Positions 17,544 to 27,239 are shown, counted from the stretch's first letter. The stretch: DNA of 64,000 nt from Enterococcus faecalis_A (GCA_051295955.1 JBPDWA010000006.1:186001-250000), one strand, 5' to 3'. Numbers and translations: made by a program. Notes: generated by a model not told the origin, from the sequence alone.

Positions 17544-17969
17544 ATGACAGGTGGGGAAATTGCTGCGTTAATTGCAGCTATAGCATTTGTTGTTTTGGTT
17601 ATTTTTCTTGTTATGGTTTTATACAAAGTTTATCAAGTTGCCGGAAAAATTGAAACGACCGTTGATGAAGCCAACACAACAATTAAAGTATTAACCAGTG
17701 ATGTGGACGTTTTAGCACGACAAGTAGAGGGGCTTTTAGTCAAAAGTAATGTTCTTTTGACTGATGTCAATGAAAAAGTCGCTACCATCGATCCATTATT
17801 TACTGCAGTTGCTGATCTAAGCGAAAGCGTTTCAGAATTAAACAGCTCCAGCAAAAATCTGTTGACAAAAGTCGGCTCAGTTGGAAAAACAACTGCCAAA
17901 GCTGGTGTCGCCGGAAAAGTTGGCAGCGCAGCTTTTAAAGCATTTCGTCCGAAAAGCAAAAAAATATAA
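17544..17969 (+). CDS. DUF948 membrane-anchored protein (YtxG-like)
   Basis: A 141-residue protein with one N-terminal membrane helix (about residues 6-28), followed by a long helical region of DUF948 type and a basic C-terminus (FRPKSKKI). In Firmicutes such proteins sit next to YtxH-type stress proteins, as here. The molecular function is not known. AGGAAGGAG precedes the ATG. Confidence 0.85.
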   Translation: MTGGEIAALIAAIAFVVLVIFLVMVLYKVYQVAGKIETTVDEANTTIKVLTSDVDVLARQVEGLLVKSNVLLTDVNEKVATIDPLFTAVADLSESVSELNSSSKNLLTKVGSVGKTTAKAGVAGKVGSAAFKAFRPKSKKI

Positions 17970-17991
17970 TCATTGAATGGAGGAAGGAAAC

Positions 17992-18588
17992 ATGAGTAAA
18001 AAAAATGGATTTTTCTTAGGTGCAGTAATCGGTGGTACTGCCGCAGCTATTGCAGCACTACTTTTTGCACCAAAATCTGGCAAAGAACTTAGAGATGAAT
18101 TGTCCGATCATACCGATGATTTAAAAAACAAAGCTCAAGATTACACGGACTTTGCAATCCAAAAGGGAGCTGAGCTTTCTGAAATCGCCAAACAAAAAGC
18201 TGGTGTACTGGCTGAACAAGCCGCAGATTTAACCGATTCTGTGAAGGAAAAAACGCAGGATTCCACTCAAAAAGCGCAAGGAATCTCTGAGGATGCCTTA
18301 GATTCCTTGAAACAACAATCCGGTCAGTTACACGGACAATTTAAACAATCAGCTTCTGAAATCAGCCGACATGTAGATGACGCAGCCGATTTGGCCGAAG
18401 ATACTTCCGATGATATCTACTTAGATGTAAAAGAATCTGCCAAAAAAGCGAAAGAAACAGTTACAGAAGGTGCCAAAGAAGCAAAAGCAGCAACGAAGGA
18501 TGTCCCAAAAAAAATGGCAGCAGCTAAAAATGATGCGAAAAAAGAAGTCAAAGCTGCATCTAAAGAAGTAAAGGATTATTTAAATTAG
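17992..18588 (+). CDS. YtxH-domain general stress protein
   Basis: A 198-residue protein with the YtxH N-terminus (GFFLGAVIGGTAAAIAALLFAPKSGKELR): one glycine/alanine-rich membrane helix. The rest is a very polar Lys/Glu/Ala/Asp-rich helical tail with repeated AKEAKAATKD-like segments. ATG 17992 behind GGAGGAAGG is preferred to the in-frame ATG 17977, which lies inside the ribosome site. Probably co-transcribed with the DUF948 gene 22 bp upstream. Exact role unknown. Confidence 0.85.
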   Translation: MSKKNGFFLGAVIGGTAAAIAALLFAPKSGKELRDELSDHTDDLKNKAQDYTDFAIQKGAELSEIAKQKAGVLAEQAADLTDSVKEKTQDSTQKAQGISEDALDSLKQQSGQLHGQFKQSASEISRHVDDAADLAEDTSDDIYLDVKESAKKAKETVTEGAKEAKAATKDVPKKMAAAKNDAKKEVKAASKEVKDYLN

Positions 18589-18753
18589 GCACTTTCAGCA
18601 CCAAAAGCCAAGCCTTTCTTTTTAGATCTAAGGCTCGTCAATACACTCAGAGTGTTAAGACGGTATACCTACAGTGTCATTTTTAGGGAACAAAGCTACT
18701 AAAGGATAGGAGAGGGCTTGCTCTATCATGATTTTCTGATGTTTGAAATTTTA

Positions 18754-18802
18754 GAGCGTGAGACATCGTTGGTCCGACGATGTCTCACGCTCATTTTCAT
18801 TT
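18754..18802. terminator. Bidirectional terminator between the YtxH gene and pepQ
   Basis: A perfect 16-bp stem (GAGCGTGAGACATCGT at 18754-18769; complement at 18777-18792) has a 7-nt loop. ATTTTCATTTTT follows on the plus strand and an A/T-rich run on the other side. Confidence 0.88.
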
Positions 18803-18847
18803 TTGTTAAGCCAAAGCACTTAATTAAAAAAAGGAATCATGCCATCT

Positions 18848-19948
18848 TTAGCCGATGATTTGTAATTCTTTTGGCGTTTTGGTAAATGATTCACAGCCTG
18901 TTTTCGTAACGTGGACGCAATCTTCAATGCGGACACCGACTTTTCCTGGAATATAAATGCCAGGTTCTAGAGAAAAGCACATACCTTCTTCAATAACTAA
19001 CTCATTGCCGGTAACTAATGAAGGATATTCATGGACAGTCGTTCCGATACCATGGCCAAGTCGATGGTTGAAAAATTCACCGTAGCCGGCTTTCGCAATT
19101 ACATTACGAGCTATTGCATCTAGTTCACCAGCTGTAATTCCCGGTTTCACCGCTGCCGTTGCTTGTAATTGTGCTTCTAGAACTAGCTCATAAATTTCTT
19201 TTTGGAAGTCAGTCGGCTGTTTAAAACTTACGGTTCGGGTCGCATCGCTGCAGTAGCCATCATGAACAACTCCTAAGTCAAATAAAACGAAATCCCCTGA
19301 GTTTATAGTCGTGTTGCCGGGAGCGCCATGAGGACTAGCGGCATTTTTCCCTGTTAAAACTAATGTATCAAAACTCATTGCACGAATTCCTTGGCATTTT
19401 AGTTGATATTCGATTTCAGCGACAATCTCCTGTTCCGTTACGCCTGCTTGGATAGCTTGATAACCGATCTCAAAGGCTACATCAGCCCAACTACCGGCAG
19501 CCATTAACTTGTCAACTTCTGAGTCGGTTTTAATCAGTTGTAGTTTTTCAATTAATGGAGTTACATCTTTGGAAAAATCACTTGAAGGAAAATAGCTGCG
19601 CATTTGGTCGTAGCGAGCCACAGAAAGGGCTTGTTTTTCCAAAGCGATCGTTGATGCTGAATGTTTGGCTTTGATAAGGTTGGCGATTTTCTCCCAAGGA
19701 TTTTCGCTATCTAAATAACCGTAGACTGGTTCGCTCCATGTGCTATTTTCGGCATCTTCGACTTCCAAAGCAGGTGTGAATAAGAAAGATTCACCTTCAA
19801 GGGCAATAAATAAAGCTAAAACCCGTTCATGGGGATCACTTTCATAGCCTGAAAAATAAGCGATATGACCTGGATCGCTAATATAAGTGAGGTCGACTTG
19901 TTGTTCTGCCATCCATTTTCTTAACTCCAGAATTTTCTCTTGGTTCAT
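18848..19948 (-). CDS. pepQ: Xaa-Pro dipeptidase
   Basis: Metal-dependent cytosolic peptidase that splits dipeptides with C-terminal proline. The 366-residue product has an N-terminal creatinase-like domain and a C-terminal pita-bread domain. The five metal ligands are recognisable: Asp in VLFDLGVVHDGY, Asp in CSDATRT, His in HRLGHGIGTTVHEYP, Glu in FSLEPGIYIPG and Glu in VRIEDCVHV. It is divergent from ccpA with about 210 bp between starts, the usual pepQ-ccpA arrangement of lactic acid bacteria. The minus-strand start follows GAAGAAAGAAGG. Confidence 0.94.
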   Translation of the reverse strand: MNQEKILELRKWMAEQQVDLTYISDPGHIAYFSGYESDPHERVLALFIALEGESFLFTPALEVEDAENSTWSEPVYGYLDSENPWEKIANLIKAKHSASTIALEKQALSVARYDQMRSYFPSSDFSKDVTPLIEKLQLIKTDSEVDKLMAAGSWADVAFEIGYQAIQAGVTEQEIVAEIEYQLKCQGIRAMSFDTLVLTGKNAASPHGAPGNTTINSGDFVLFDLGVVHDGYCSDATRTVSFKQPTDFQKEIYELVLEAQLQATAAVKPGITAGELDAIARNVIAKAGYGEFFNHRLGHGIGTTVHEYPSLVTGNELVIEEGMCFSLEPGIYIPGKVGVRIEDCVHVTKTGCESFTKTPKELQIIG

Positions 19949-20065
19949 CTAAAATCCTTCTTTCTTCAGCAAAATATGAGACATTACAACTCCTATGATA
20001 CCACGAAATAAAAAATCTCGCCTTTGAAATAAAGAGTAAATTTTCATGAAACCATAATAAAACGG

Positions 20066-20094
20066 TTGCAGAATAAAAAAAAATCTGCTATGCT
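20066..20094 (+). promoter_or_regulatory. ccpA promoter
   Basis: TTGCAG (20066-20071), a 17-bp spacer and an extended -10 TGCTATGCT (hexamer 20089-20094). A weak cre-like AGAAAACGCTCTTT on the minus strand lies about 15 bp downstream, with three mismatches to consensus; autoregulation is possible but not supported strongly. Confidence 0.7.
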
Positions 20095-20157
20095 AATAAA
20101 GAAATGTAAAGAGCGTTTTCTGAAAATGAAAACAAATTCTGATATAGGAGCAAAATT

Positions 20158-21159
20158 ATGGAAAAACAAACAATTACAATTTACGATGTTGCTAGAGAAG
20201 CAAATGTATCAATGGCCACTGTTTCTCGTGTTGTAAATGGCAATCCCAATGTAAAACCAGCCACCCGCAAAAAAGTGTTAGAAGTAATTGATCGTTTAGA
20301 TTATCGTCCTAACGCTGTCGCTCGTGGTTTAGCCAGCAAAAAAACCACGACAGTCGGCGTTATCATCCCTGACGTTAGCAATATCTTTTTTGCTTCATTA
20401 GCTCGCGGAATTGATGATGTTGCTACCATGTATAAGTACAATATCATCTTAGCCAACTCTGATGGTGATGACCAAAAAGAAGTGAACGTACTAAATAATT
20501 TATTAGCCAAACAAGTAGACGGTATCATTTTTATGGGACATCATATTACCGATGAAATTCGCGGCGAATTCTCACGTTCAAAAACACCAGTTGTCTTAGC
20601 AGGTTCTATCGATCCTGATGAACAAGTAGGCAGCGTAAATATTGATTATACAGCAGCAACCAAAGATGCGATTGGTTTGCTTGCGAAAAACGGCAATCAA
20701 AAAATTGCTTTTGTCAGCGGAGCTCTAATTGATCCAATCAATGGTCAAAATCGTATGAAAGGCTACAAAGCAGCTTTAGCAGAAAATCAATTAGCTTATA
20801 ACGAAGGCTTGATTTTTGAAGCGGAGTATAAGTTTAAAGCTGGTCATTCTTTAGCCGAACGTGTTTTAAACAGTGGTGCTACCGCTGCTTATGTGACAGA
20901 TGATGAGCTAGCCATTGGTTTATTAGATGGCATGCTGGATGCCGGTATTTCTGTGCCAGAGGAGTTTGAAATTATTACTAGTAACAATTCTCTGTTAACA
21001 GAAGCTGCACGGCCAAGACTATCAAGTATTACCCAACCGTTATATGACATTGGTGCTGTTTCTATGCGTCTACTAACAAAGCTAATGAACAAAGAAGAAA
21101 TCGAAGAAAAAACGGTTGTGTTACCATACGGAATTGAACAAAAAAAATCTACTAAATAA
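20158..21159 (+). CDS. ccpA: Catabolite control protein A
   Basis: LacI/GalR-family master regulator of carbon catabolite repression; binds cre sites with HPr-Ser46-P as corepressor. The 333-residue product starts with the helix-turn-helix ITIYDVAREANVSMATVSRVVNG and has a periplasmic-binding-protein-like core. Its length and N-terminus match CcpA rather than sugar-specific family members. Divergent from pepQ, as in relatives. HPr kinase, which makes the corepressor, is encoded 6.6 kb upstream. Confidence 0.95.
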   Translation: MEKQTITIYDVAREANVSMATVSRVVNGNPNVKPATRKKVLEVIDRLDYRPNAVARGLASKKTTTVGVIIPDVSNIFFASLARGIDDVATMYKYNIILANSDGDDQKEVNVLNNLLAKQVDGIIFMGHHITDEIRGEFSRSKTPVVLAGSIDPDEQVGSVNIDYTAATKDAIGLLAKNGNQKIAFVSGALIDPINGQNRMKGYKAALAENQLAYNEGLIFEAEYKFKAGHSLAERVLNSGATAAYVTDDELAIGLLDGMLDAGISVPEEFEIITSNNSLLTEAARPRLSSITQPLYDIGAVSMRLLTKLMNKEEIEEKTVVLPYGIEQKKSTK

Positions 21160-21405
21160 TTGTAATAGCAATTACCAGCTTCAAAAAGCAAAGCATTCAA
21201 GCAGGGATCCGTTTTTTTCGGTAGGCTCATATTGAGCGTTTTGATTCGACTGTTACGGGAAAAATAGCAAAATCTAGTAAATAGCACCCGTAGTCATCGT
21301 TGCTTGTTGGCTTTCGTTTTTTTAATGGAGCGAGGATTGGCTAGGAAACATTAGTTAGCGTTTTAGGATGAAATTATTCACGAAGACAAGGATTATTCTT
21401 TATAT
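21160..21405. other. Gene-free stretch after ccpA
   Basis: About 250 bp between ccpA and the shared terminator. No ribosome site with a plausible reading frame, RNA family or strong hairpin was recognised. The base composition resembles the surroundings. Confidence 0.6.
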
Positions 21406-21448
21406 AAAAACCCAGCTAAAAGTTATGAAGACTTTTAGCTGGGTTTTT
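21406..21448. terminator. Bidirectional terminator between ccpA and the PBP gene
   Basis: A perfect 18-bp stem, AAAAACCCAGCTAAAAGT (21406-21423) with its complement at 21431-21448 and a 7-nt loop. T-tracts are present on both strands. Confidence 0.92.
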
Positions 21449-21468
21449 ATTGTTAACTAATTCCTTCT

Positions 21469-23916
21469 TTAGCGAGTGGAGGAAGAAGGCTTGGTACTTT
21501 TTTTATCGGAAGACGGTGTTGATTTATCCTTATCTTCTGAAGAGGAAGGAATACTTTCTTCTTTTTTCTCACTGGAGGGCGTCATTGTTGCTTTCGGAAT
21601 AAACGAGTTCCAATAAGCAGCGTAATTCGCATCAGTTCCGCCATAACCAAATTTATACTTGCTTTGAGGAGCGCCTTTTTTCGCAAAGTAAGATGTTGTT
21701 GTATTTCCCGGCGTATTGAAGTTAGCACCGTTATAAGTAACACGGCCTGGCAACTCACCAGTGAAAGCAGATACTTTTGACTTTATAACATCTTTGTCAA
21801 GTTCAAATTTTTGGTCAACACCAAAAATCGCTGGATTTGCATTGTAAATGGCATTTACGATATAAGCGAGATAGCTCCCGCCATTTTGCCATCCATTCGG
21901 GCTCATCTGTTCATTGGAATCATAACCTGTCCAAGAACCTAAAGTAATGAACGGCGTTGAAACAACGAGCCAAGAATCGCGGTAATCGTTGGTCGTACCG
22001 GTCTTACCGATCCAATCTGCAGCACCTAGTTTAGGATTTAACGCTTGTACGTTTGGTTTAAACTTCGTCGTTTTTTCTGAAACGATGACTGAACGTAGCA
22101 AGTCGTCCATAATTGAAGCAGTCGCTTTTGAATAAACCTGGACGGGATTATCTTGATGTTCGTAAATAAGGTTACCGTTAGAATCGGTGATTTTGTCAAT
22201 AATATAGCCTTTTTGGTACTCACCATGGTTCGCCAATGTTTGAAAGGCATTGGTTTGAACTAATACACTTGCTTCTACAGACCCTAGAGGAGCAGACTCA
22301 TAAGCCCAAGCCTCGTTCGCTGGATAATTCATTTTGCTGAGGTAATGATTGTAAGAGTAATTGTTATCGCCCATTTCTGCTCTTAAGGCTTTGTTTAAGT
22401 GAAAAACAGGAATATTGTAGGACCATTCCAAAGCAGTACGTACTGTGTCGAAAGTATTTGTTCCTGCATTGCCAGCATTTTGGAGGACTGTGCCATCTGA
22501 ATAAGTTGTTGGATAATCGGCTAAACGGCTTTCCGAACCGATGAGACCTTGGTCAATAGCAGGACCATAAACTGAAATTGGTTTGATGGTGGACCCTACT
22601 TGGCGTTGGGTGTCAAATGCATGGTTATTTTGGTTGGATTGAAAATCACGACCACCGATAAAGCCTAATATTTTTCCGGTACGATTATCCATAAGCACAT
22701 TGCCGGTTTCTACACGCCCGGCTGCATAACCGTCATCTAAGAGATAACCATAATTGGCAACTGCTGTTTGCATGGCATCATAAATACCGTGGTCAATTGT
22801 TGATTGAATGACATAGCCCCGAGATTGGATTTCTTGACGTGCTTGTTGTTCATATTGTGAAAGACCAATTTCATCTAAATCACTGCGTTTTAGGCCGGCT
22901 TTTTCAATGTTTTTATCAACGATTACATCAACGGCTTGATTTAACACAGTTTGGTAAAGGTATCCTTCACTAGAAACATTGGCTTGTTCTGTTGGTAAAA
23001 AGTCTTGTTTCAAATCATAATTTTTGGCTGCTTCATATTCTTTTTTAGTGATCGCTTTTTCACGATACATATTGAATAAGACAAAATCTTTACGTTGGAT
23101 TCCTAAAGAAAGATCGCCTTTTAAGGCGCCAGTACTTGTATAAGGTGTATAAGCGATGGGACTTTGCGGCAGTCCAGCGATAAAGGCAGCTTGAGGCAAG
23201 GTTAAATCCTTTGCGCTTTTACCAAAGAGACCTTTGGCGGCTTCTTCCACGCCAGCGATGTTTTGTCCTTTATTGTTGCGTCCAAAAGGTGAAACATTCA
23301 AATAAGTAGTAATAATTTCGTCTTTGGTGAAATACTTTTCCAAACGATAAGCCAACAAAATTTCATTTGCTTTACGCTTGAAGGTTGTTTCATCCGTTAA
23401 AATCTGCTGTTTTACCAATTGCTGAGTTAATGTCGAACCACCAGAGGAGCCGCCTAGGCCGGTGGCATCAGAAATTAAGGCTCGAATCACCGCTTTAGGA
23501 ACCACGCCATGGTGCCGTTCAAAATACTCGTCTTCTGTGGAAATGATCGCCTTTTTGAGCAAAGGAGACACTTGGTTACTATCGACACGGGTTCGGATTA
23601 AATCGGATTTGATCATGGCGATTTCAGAACCGTCTGCATAAGTCATTTTTGAGACTTCGGAAATATCGCTGATTTCTTTTTGCATTTCTTTTTTCGTCGG
23701 TGGTTGGGTATCTTCTACTAGGAATGCAAAATAGCCCATTCCGATACCTAAACCGAGCGAACCGCCTAAAATAATCAAGATCACAGCAAAAACTAGCAGT
23801 GATTGAAAAACGCGAATCGCTACGTTCAAAATGAGCCAGACTTTATGAATGCCGGAAGATTTTTCCGTTGCGGGTTGATCGTGTTGGAACCGTTGTTGTT
23901 TTTTCAAAAGCTTCAC
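21469..23916 (-). CDS. Class A penicillin-binding protein (PBP1B/PbpF type)
   Basis: Bifunctional enzyme that polymerises and cross-links peptidoglycan at the outer face of the membrane. The 815-residue product has a short cytoplasmic part, one membrane helix (about 26-66) and a GT51 glycosyltransferase domain with EDEYFERH (128-135) and GGSTLTQQ (159-166). The transpeptidase domain has STIK (Ser442 nucleophile), SYN (499-501) and KTG (638-640). The last 40 residues are a Ser/Lys/Glu/Pro-rich tail. Position beside ccpA matches E. faecalis PBP1B. A convergent terminator lies past its 3' end. Confidence 0.92.
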   Translation of the reverse strand: MKLLKKQQRFQHDQPATEKSSGIHKVWLILNVAIRVFQSLLVFAVILIILGGSLGLGIGMGYFAFLVEDTQPPTKKEMQKEISDISEVSKMTYADGSEIAMIKSDLIRTRVDSNQVSPLLKKAIISTEDEYFERHHGVVPKAVIRALISDATGLGGSSGGSTLTQQLVKQQILTDETTFKRKANEILLAYRLEKYFTKDEIITTYLNVSPFGRNNKGQNIAGVEEAAKGLFGKSAKDLTLPQAAFIAGLPQSPIAYTPYTSTGALKGDLSLGIQRKDFVLFNMYREKAITKKEYEAAKNYDLKQDFLPTEQANVSSEGYLYQTVLNQAVDVIVDKNIEKAGLKRSDLDEIGLSQYEQQARQEIQSRGYVIQSTIDHGIYDAMQTAVANYGYLLDDGYAAGRVETGNVLMDNRTGKILGFIGGRDFQSNQNNHAFDTQRQVGSTIKPISVYGPAIDQGLIGSESRLADYPTTYSDGTVLQNAGNAGTNTFDTVRTALEWSYNIPVFHLNKALRAEMGDNNYSYNHYLSKMNYPANEAWAYESAPLGSVEASVLVQTNAFQTLANHGEYQKGYIIDKITDSNGNLIYEHQDNPVQVYSKATASIMDDLLRSVIVSEKTTKFKPNVQALNPKLGAADWIGKTGTTNDYRDSWLVVSTPFITLGSWTGYDSNEQMSPNGWQNGGSYLAYIVNAIYNANPAIFGVDQKFELDKDVIKSKVSAFTGELPGRVTYNGANFNTPGNTTTSYFAKKGAPQSKYKFGYGGTDANYAAYWNSFIPKATMTPSSEKKEESIPSSSEDKDKSTPSSDKKSTKPSSSTR

Positions 23917-24015
23917 CTCAATACAAATGATACATTCCGCCTAATTATAGCAAAAAAAAGAACTGCTGAACAGTTGTGTTTTTCAATCGCTCTTTTTTGT
24001 CATGAAAATGTAAGA

Positions 24016-24047
24016 GAAAAGGCGAAAATTCATACTTTCGCCTTTTC
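24016..24047 (+). other. Hairpin in the tyrS leader
   Basis: GAAAAGGCGAAA (24016-24027) pairs perfectly with TTTCGCCTTTTC (24036-24047), loop 8 nt. It lies 62 bp before tyrS, between divergent genes. The T-run is short, so a terminator role is uncertain. No T-box motif (GGTGGNACCGCG) is seen. Confidence 0.5.
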
Positions 24048-24108
24048 AAGTGCAACAGAATCGGTTACTATGAATAAGTAAAATTTGAAATGATGAAGGA
24101 GGAACATA

Positions 24109-25371
24109 ATGAACTCGGCTTTTTTTGAAGAATTGAAAGCACGTGGATTGGTTTACCAAGTCACAGATGAAGAAGCACTACAAAAACAACTTAATGAATC
24201 ATCCGTCAAACTATATATCGGTTTTGACCCAACGGCTGATAGTTTACATATCGGTCATTTACTGCCTATTTTAATGTTGCGTCGTTTCCAACAAAATGGG
24301 CATGTGCCGATTGCACTTGTCGGCGGTGGAACGGGCATGATCGGTGACCCTTCGTTTAAAGATGCAGAACGCAGTCTCAACACTTTAGATACTGTAAAAG
24401 CTTGGTCTGAAAGTATTAAAGCACAATTAGCTCGTTTCATTGATTTTGACGATACTCACAATCCTGCCATCTTAGCTAATAACTATGATTGGTTGGGCAA
24501 GTTGTCCTTGATTGATTTTTTACGTGATGTCGGCAAAAATTTCACCATTAATTACATGATGAGTAAAGAAAGTGTAAAACGGCGGATTGAAACTGGGATT
24601 TCCTATACTGAATTTGCTTACCAATTATTGCAAGCCTATGACTTTTTGAAATTGTATGAAACACAAGGCTGCCTACTGCAGCTTGGCGGCAGTGATCAAT
24701 GGGGCAACATCACTTCAGGTATAGAACTGTTGCGGCGAGAACAAGAAGTCCAAGGCTTTGGTTTAACCATGCCCTTGATTACCAAAGCAGACGGAACCAA
24801 ATTCGGCAAAACAGAAGGCAATGCAGTTTGGCTGGATGCTGACAAGACATCTCCTTACGAGTTTTACCAATTTTGGATTAACACCGATGATCGCGATGTG
24901 GTGAAATTCTTAAAATACTTTACGTTCCTATCCTTAGAAGAAATTACTGCAATTGAAACCGAGTTTCAAGCAGCACCGGAAAAAAGAGTGGCCCAAAAAG
25001 CACTGGCTCAAGCAGTGACTACTTTAGTTCATGGCCAAGCTGCTTATGAGCAAGCCGTGAAGATTTCTCAAGCTCTTTTTAACGGTGAAATACAAAGTTT
25101 ATCTGCCGCTGAAATTCAACAAGGCTTCAAGGATGTACCTACTTACGAAGTTTCTGCTACTGAAGATCATAAATTAGTGGAACTTTTAGTAGCGGCTAAG
25201 ATTGAACCGTCAAAACGTCAAGCACGTGAAGACATTCAGAATGGAGCTATTTACGTGAATGGACAACGGATACAAGATCTGACTGCTGAAATCACAGCTG
25301 CTGAAAAAATTGAAGATCGCTTCACCGTGATCCGTCGCGGCAAGAAAAAATATTTCCTGTTAAAACATTAA
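24109..25371 (+). CDS. tyrS: Tyrosyl-tRNA synthetase
   Basis: Charges tRNA-Tyr with tyrosine. The 420-residue class I synthetase has the HIGH motif (SLHIGHLLP), the KMSKS-equivalent KFGKT (KADGTKFGKTEGN), the tyrosine-site sequence YDFLKLYETQGCLLQLGGSDQWGNI and a C-terminal S4 RNA-binding domain. AAGGAGG precedes the ATG. The 192-bp upstream gap is too short for a normal T-box leader and lacks its core motif, so T-box control is unlikely. Confidence 0.97.
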   Translation: MNSAFFEELKARGLVYQVTDEEALQKQLNESSVKLYIGFDPTADSLHIGHLLPILMLRRFQQNGHVPIALVGGGTGMIGDPSFKDAERSLNTLDTVKAWSESIKAQLARFIDFDDTHNPAILANNYDWLGKLSLIDFLRDVGKNFTINYMMSKESVKRRIETGISYTEFAYQLLQAYDFLKLYETQGCLLQLGGSDQWGNITSGIELLRREQEVQGFGLTMPLITKADGTKFGKTEGNAVWLDADKTSPYEFYQFWINTDDRDVVKFLKYFTFLSLEEITAIETEFQAAPEKRVAQKALAQAVTTLVHGQAAYEQAVKISQALFNGEIQSLSAAEIQQGFKDVPTYEVSATEDHKLVELLVAAKIEPSKRQAREDIQNGAIYVNGQRIQDLTAEITAAEKIEDRFTVIRRGKKKYFLLKH

Positions 25372-25391
25372 AAACTAGCTTGCAGAAAAAT

Positions 25392-25432
25392 GTGGCTGGG
25401 ACAAAACTATTATTTAGTTTTGTTTCAGCCAC
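25392..25432 (+). terminator. Terminator of the GGCTGGGACAAAA type after tyrS
   Basis: GTGGCTGGGACAAAACTA (25392-25409) pairs over 18 positions (two G-U) with 25415-25432. The first arm is the GGCTGGGACAAAA element also seen, degenerate, after phoU and perhaps galU (GGTGGGACAATG at 17391). It is probably a dispersed family of stem-loops used as terminators. Confidence 0.75.
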
Positions 25433-25645
25433 TAATTACGCGTCAATAATAGCTAAATATGAAGTTCTTCAGCAATTTTAAAAATTTCTTCAATATACAA
25501 AGCAGATTGTGCGTCTGTTACACTAATTGTTTGAAACGTAAGGACTTTTGGCTCACTCTCTTTTTCAGCGATCGTTCCTTGATCCCTTTTTAGATGATAC
25601 GAAAGCGAATGACTGAAAAATTCATCAATCAAGGAGTTTTTAGCC

Positions 25646-26320
25646 ATGAAAGCAATTGTCGAAAAGTTGAAGCTAACTAGTTTTCAACAACCGGTCGTAC
25701 TAAATCGACCTAACAAAAATTACTTACCAGAGCTGGCTACTGCTCAAAAGACATTGCCGCAAGAGCCAGTTGATCTTATTTTTGCTTTTGTGCGTACGTT
25801 ACAGGAATTGCAGTATCTCGTTTCAACGATTATTGATGCAGGCTGTTTAGTTGAAAATGGCTTGCTATATATTGCTTATCCCAAAAAAGGCAATCCCATG
25901 TATCCAACATTTATCCATCGGAACGAGCTTTTTCCGGCGTTGCAAGTGAATAAGGAAGACGGTTATATAGCTGGCACAAACTATAAATTCAATCGGATGG
26001 CAGCCTTAGATGAAGTCTTTACTGTCGTTGGGATTAAACATGTAATAAAAAAAAGGAACAGCAAAGCTGCCAGTGGGCGCGTGGATGATTATAAGAACTA
26101 TATCCCTGAAATCATTGCTTTTTTGCAAACAACTCTTTGGGAAGCGGATTTTTTTCAGCAGCTAACACCAGACTATCAGAAAGAGTGGGCGCGCTATATC
26201 TACAGCGCTAAAAAAGCAGCAACTCGTGAGCGGAGAGCGGCGGAAATGCAAGCAATACTCGCACAAGGCTATCGTACAAAAGCTTTATATCAACGAGCAA
26301 AGAATGAAGGAATCATTTAG
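25646..26320 (+). CDS. YdeI/OmpD-associated (OmdA) family protein
   Basis: A 224-residue soluble protein. The C-terminal part (about residues 165-215) has the YdeI/OmdA signature, with YIYSAKKAATRERRAAEMQAIL and a following gly-rich turn (AQGYRTK). The N-terminal part resembles DUF3052-like folds but I do not recognise it firmly. Members have been linked to bacteriocin protection; the activity is unknown. AAGGAG lies 9 bp before the ATG. Its stop overlaps the ribosome site of nfo, so the two are probably co-transcribed. Confidence 0.7.
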   Translation: MKAIVEKLKLTSFQQPVVLNRPNKNYLPELATAQKTLPQEPVDLIFAFVRTLQELQYLVSTIIDAGCLVENGLLYIAYPKKGNPMYPTFIHRNELFPALQVNKEDGYIAGTNYKFNRMAALDEVFTVVGIKHVIKKRNSKAASGRVDDYKNYIPEIIAFLQTTLWEADFFQQLTPDYQKEWARYIYSAKKAATRERRAAEMQAILAQGYRTKALYQRAKNEGII

Positions 26321-26330
26321 GAGGACACAC

Positions 26331-27239
26331 ATGTTAATAGGATCACACGTTAGTATGAGCGGCAAAAAAATGTTTGCCGGATCAGTAGCAGAGGCAGCCG
26401 GCTATGGAGCCAACACTTTGATGATTTACACAGGTGCTCCTCAAAATACTCGAAGAAAACCTGTAGCGGAAATGAATATTGAAGCCGGCCAACAATTAAT
26501 GCAAGAATATCATATCAGTAATCTAGTTGTTCATGCGCCATATATTATCAATTTAGGGAATACCATCAAACCGGAAAACTTTGGTTTTGCTGTGGAATTT
26601 CTGCGTCAAGAAATTGAACGTGCCCAAGCCTTAGGAGCTACCCAAATTACGATGCATCCCGGGGCACATGTCGGCGCTGGAGCAGCAGCCGGCATTAAAC
26701 AAATCATCAAAGGCTTGAATGAAGTGCTCTGGGCTGAGCAGTTGCCTCAAATCGCTTTAGAAACAATGGCAGGCAAAGGAACGGAGATTGGCCGCACCTT
26801 TGATGAGCTGGCTGCAATTATCGATGGCGTCTCTTTAAATGACAAACTGTCTGTCACCTTGGATACTTGCCATATTCATGACGCTGGCTATAACGTTACG
26901 GCTGACTTTGATGGGGTTTTGGATGAATTCGACAAGGTCATCGGCTTAAAACGCTTAAAAGTGATTCACATTAACGACTCAAAAAATCCCCAAGGGGCTC
27001 ATAAAGATCGTCATGCTAATATTGGATTTGGCATGATCGGCTTTGATGCGCTAAATAAAGTTGCTCATCATCCGCAACTAAAGGCGCTACCAAAAATATT
27101 GGAAACGCCGTATGTCGGTCCAGATAAAAAGCATAGTAAAGCACCTTACGGTCATGAAATTGCTATGCTTAAAGCACAGACGTTTGATCCAAATTTATTA
27201 GAAAAAATTACTGGTCCCATAGAGGAGAAGGCCGAGTAA
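26331..27239 (+). CDS. nfo: Deoxyribonuclease IV (AP endonuclease)
   Basis: Zinc-dependent endonuclease IV that cuts 5' of abasic sites in base excision repair. The 302-residue TIM-barrel product shows GSHVSMSGKKMF, the metal-ligand motifs HPGAHVG, ALETMAGKGTEIG, LDTCHIHDAGY and HINDSKNPQGAHKDRHANIGFG. The open frame reaches upstream into the previous gene, but ATG 26331 behind TTAGGAGG is clearly the start. Confidence 0.95.
   Translation: MLIGSHVSMSGKKMFAGSVAEAAGYGANTLMIYTGAPQNTRRKPVAEMNIEAGQQLMQEYHISNLVVHAPYIINLGNTIKPENFGFAVEFLRQEIERAQALGATQITMHPGAHVGAGAAAGIKQIIKGLNEVLWAEQLPQIALETMAGKGTEIGRTFDELAAIIDGVSLNDKLSVTLDTCHIHDAGYNVTADFDGVLDEFDKVIGLKRLKVIHINDSKNPQGAHKDRHANIGFGMIGFDALNKVAHHPQLKALPKILETPYVGPDKKHSKAPYGHEIAMLKAQTFDPNLLEKITGPIEEKAE

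Noticed and set aside
20110..20125. cre site overlapping the ccpA leader
   Set aside because: Three or more mismatches to consensus on either strand; listed only as a weak possibility.
25453..25647. 64-codon minus-strand frame between tyrS and the YdeI-like gene
   Set aside because: Its ATG overlaps the plus-strand ATG (CATG), it has no ribosome site, and the plus-strand gene has a clear AAGGAG at this place.
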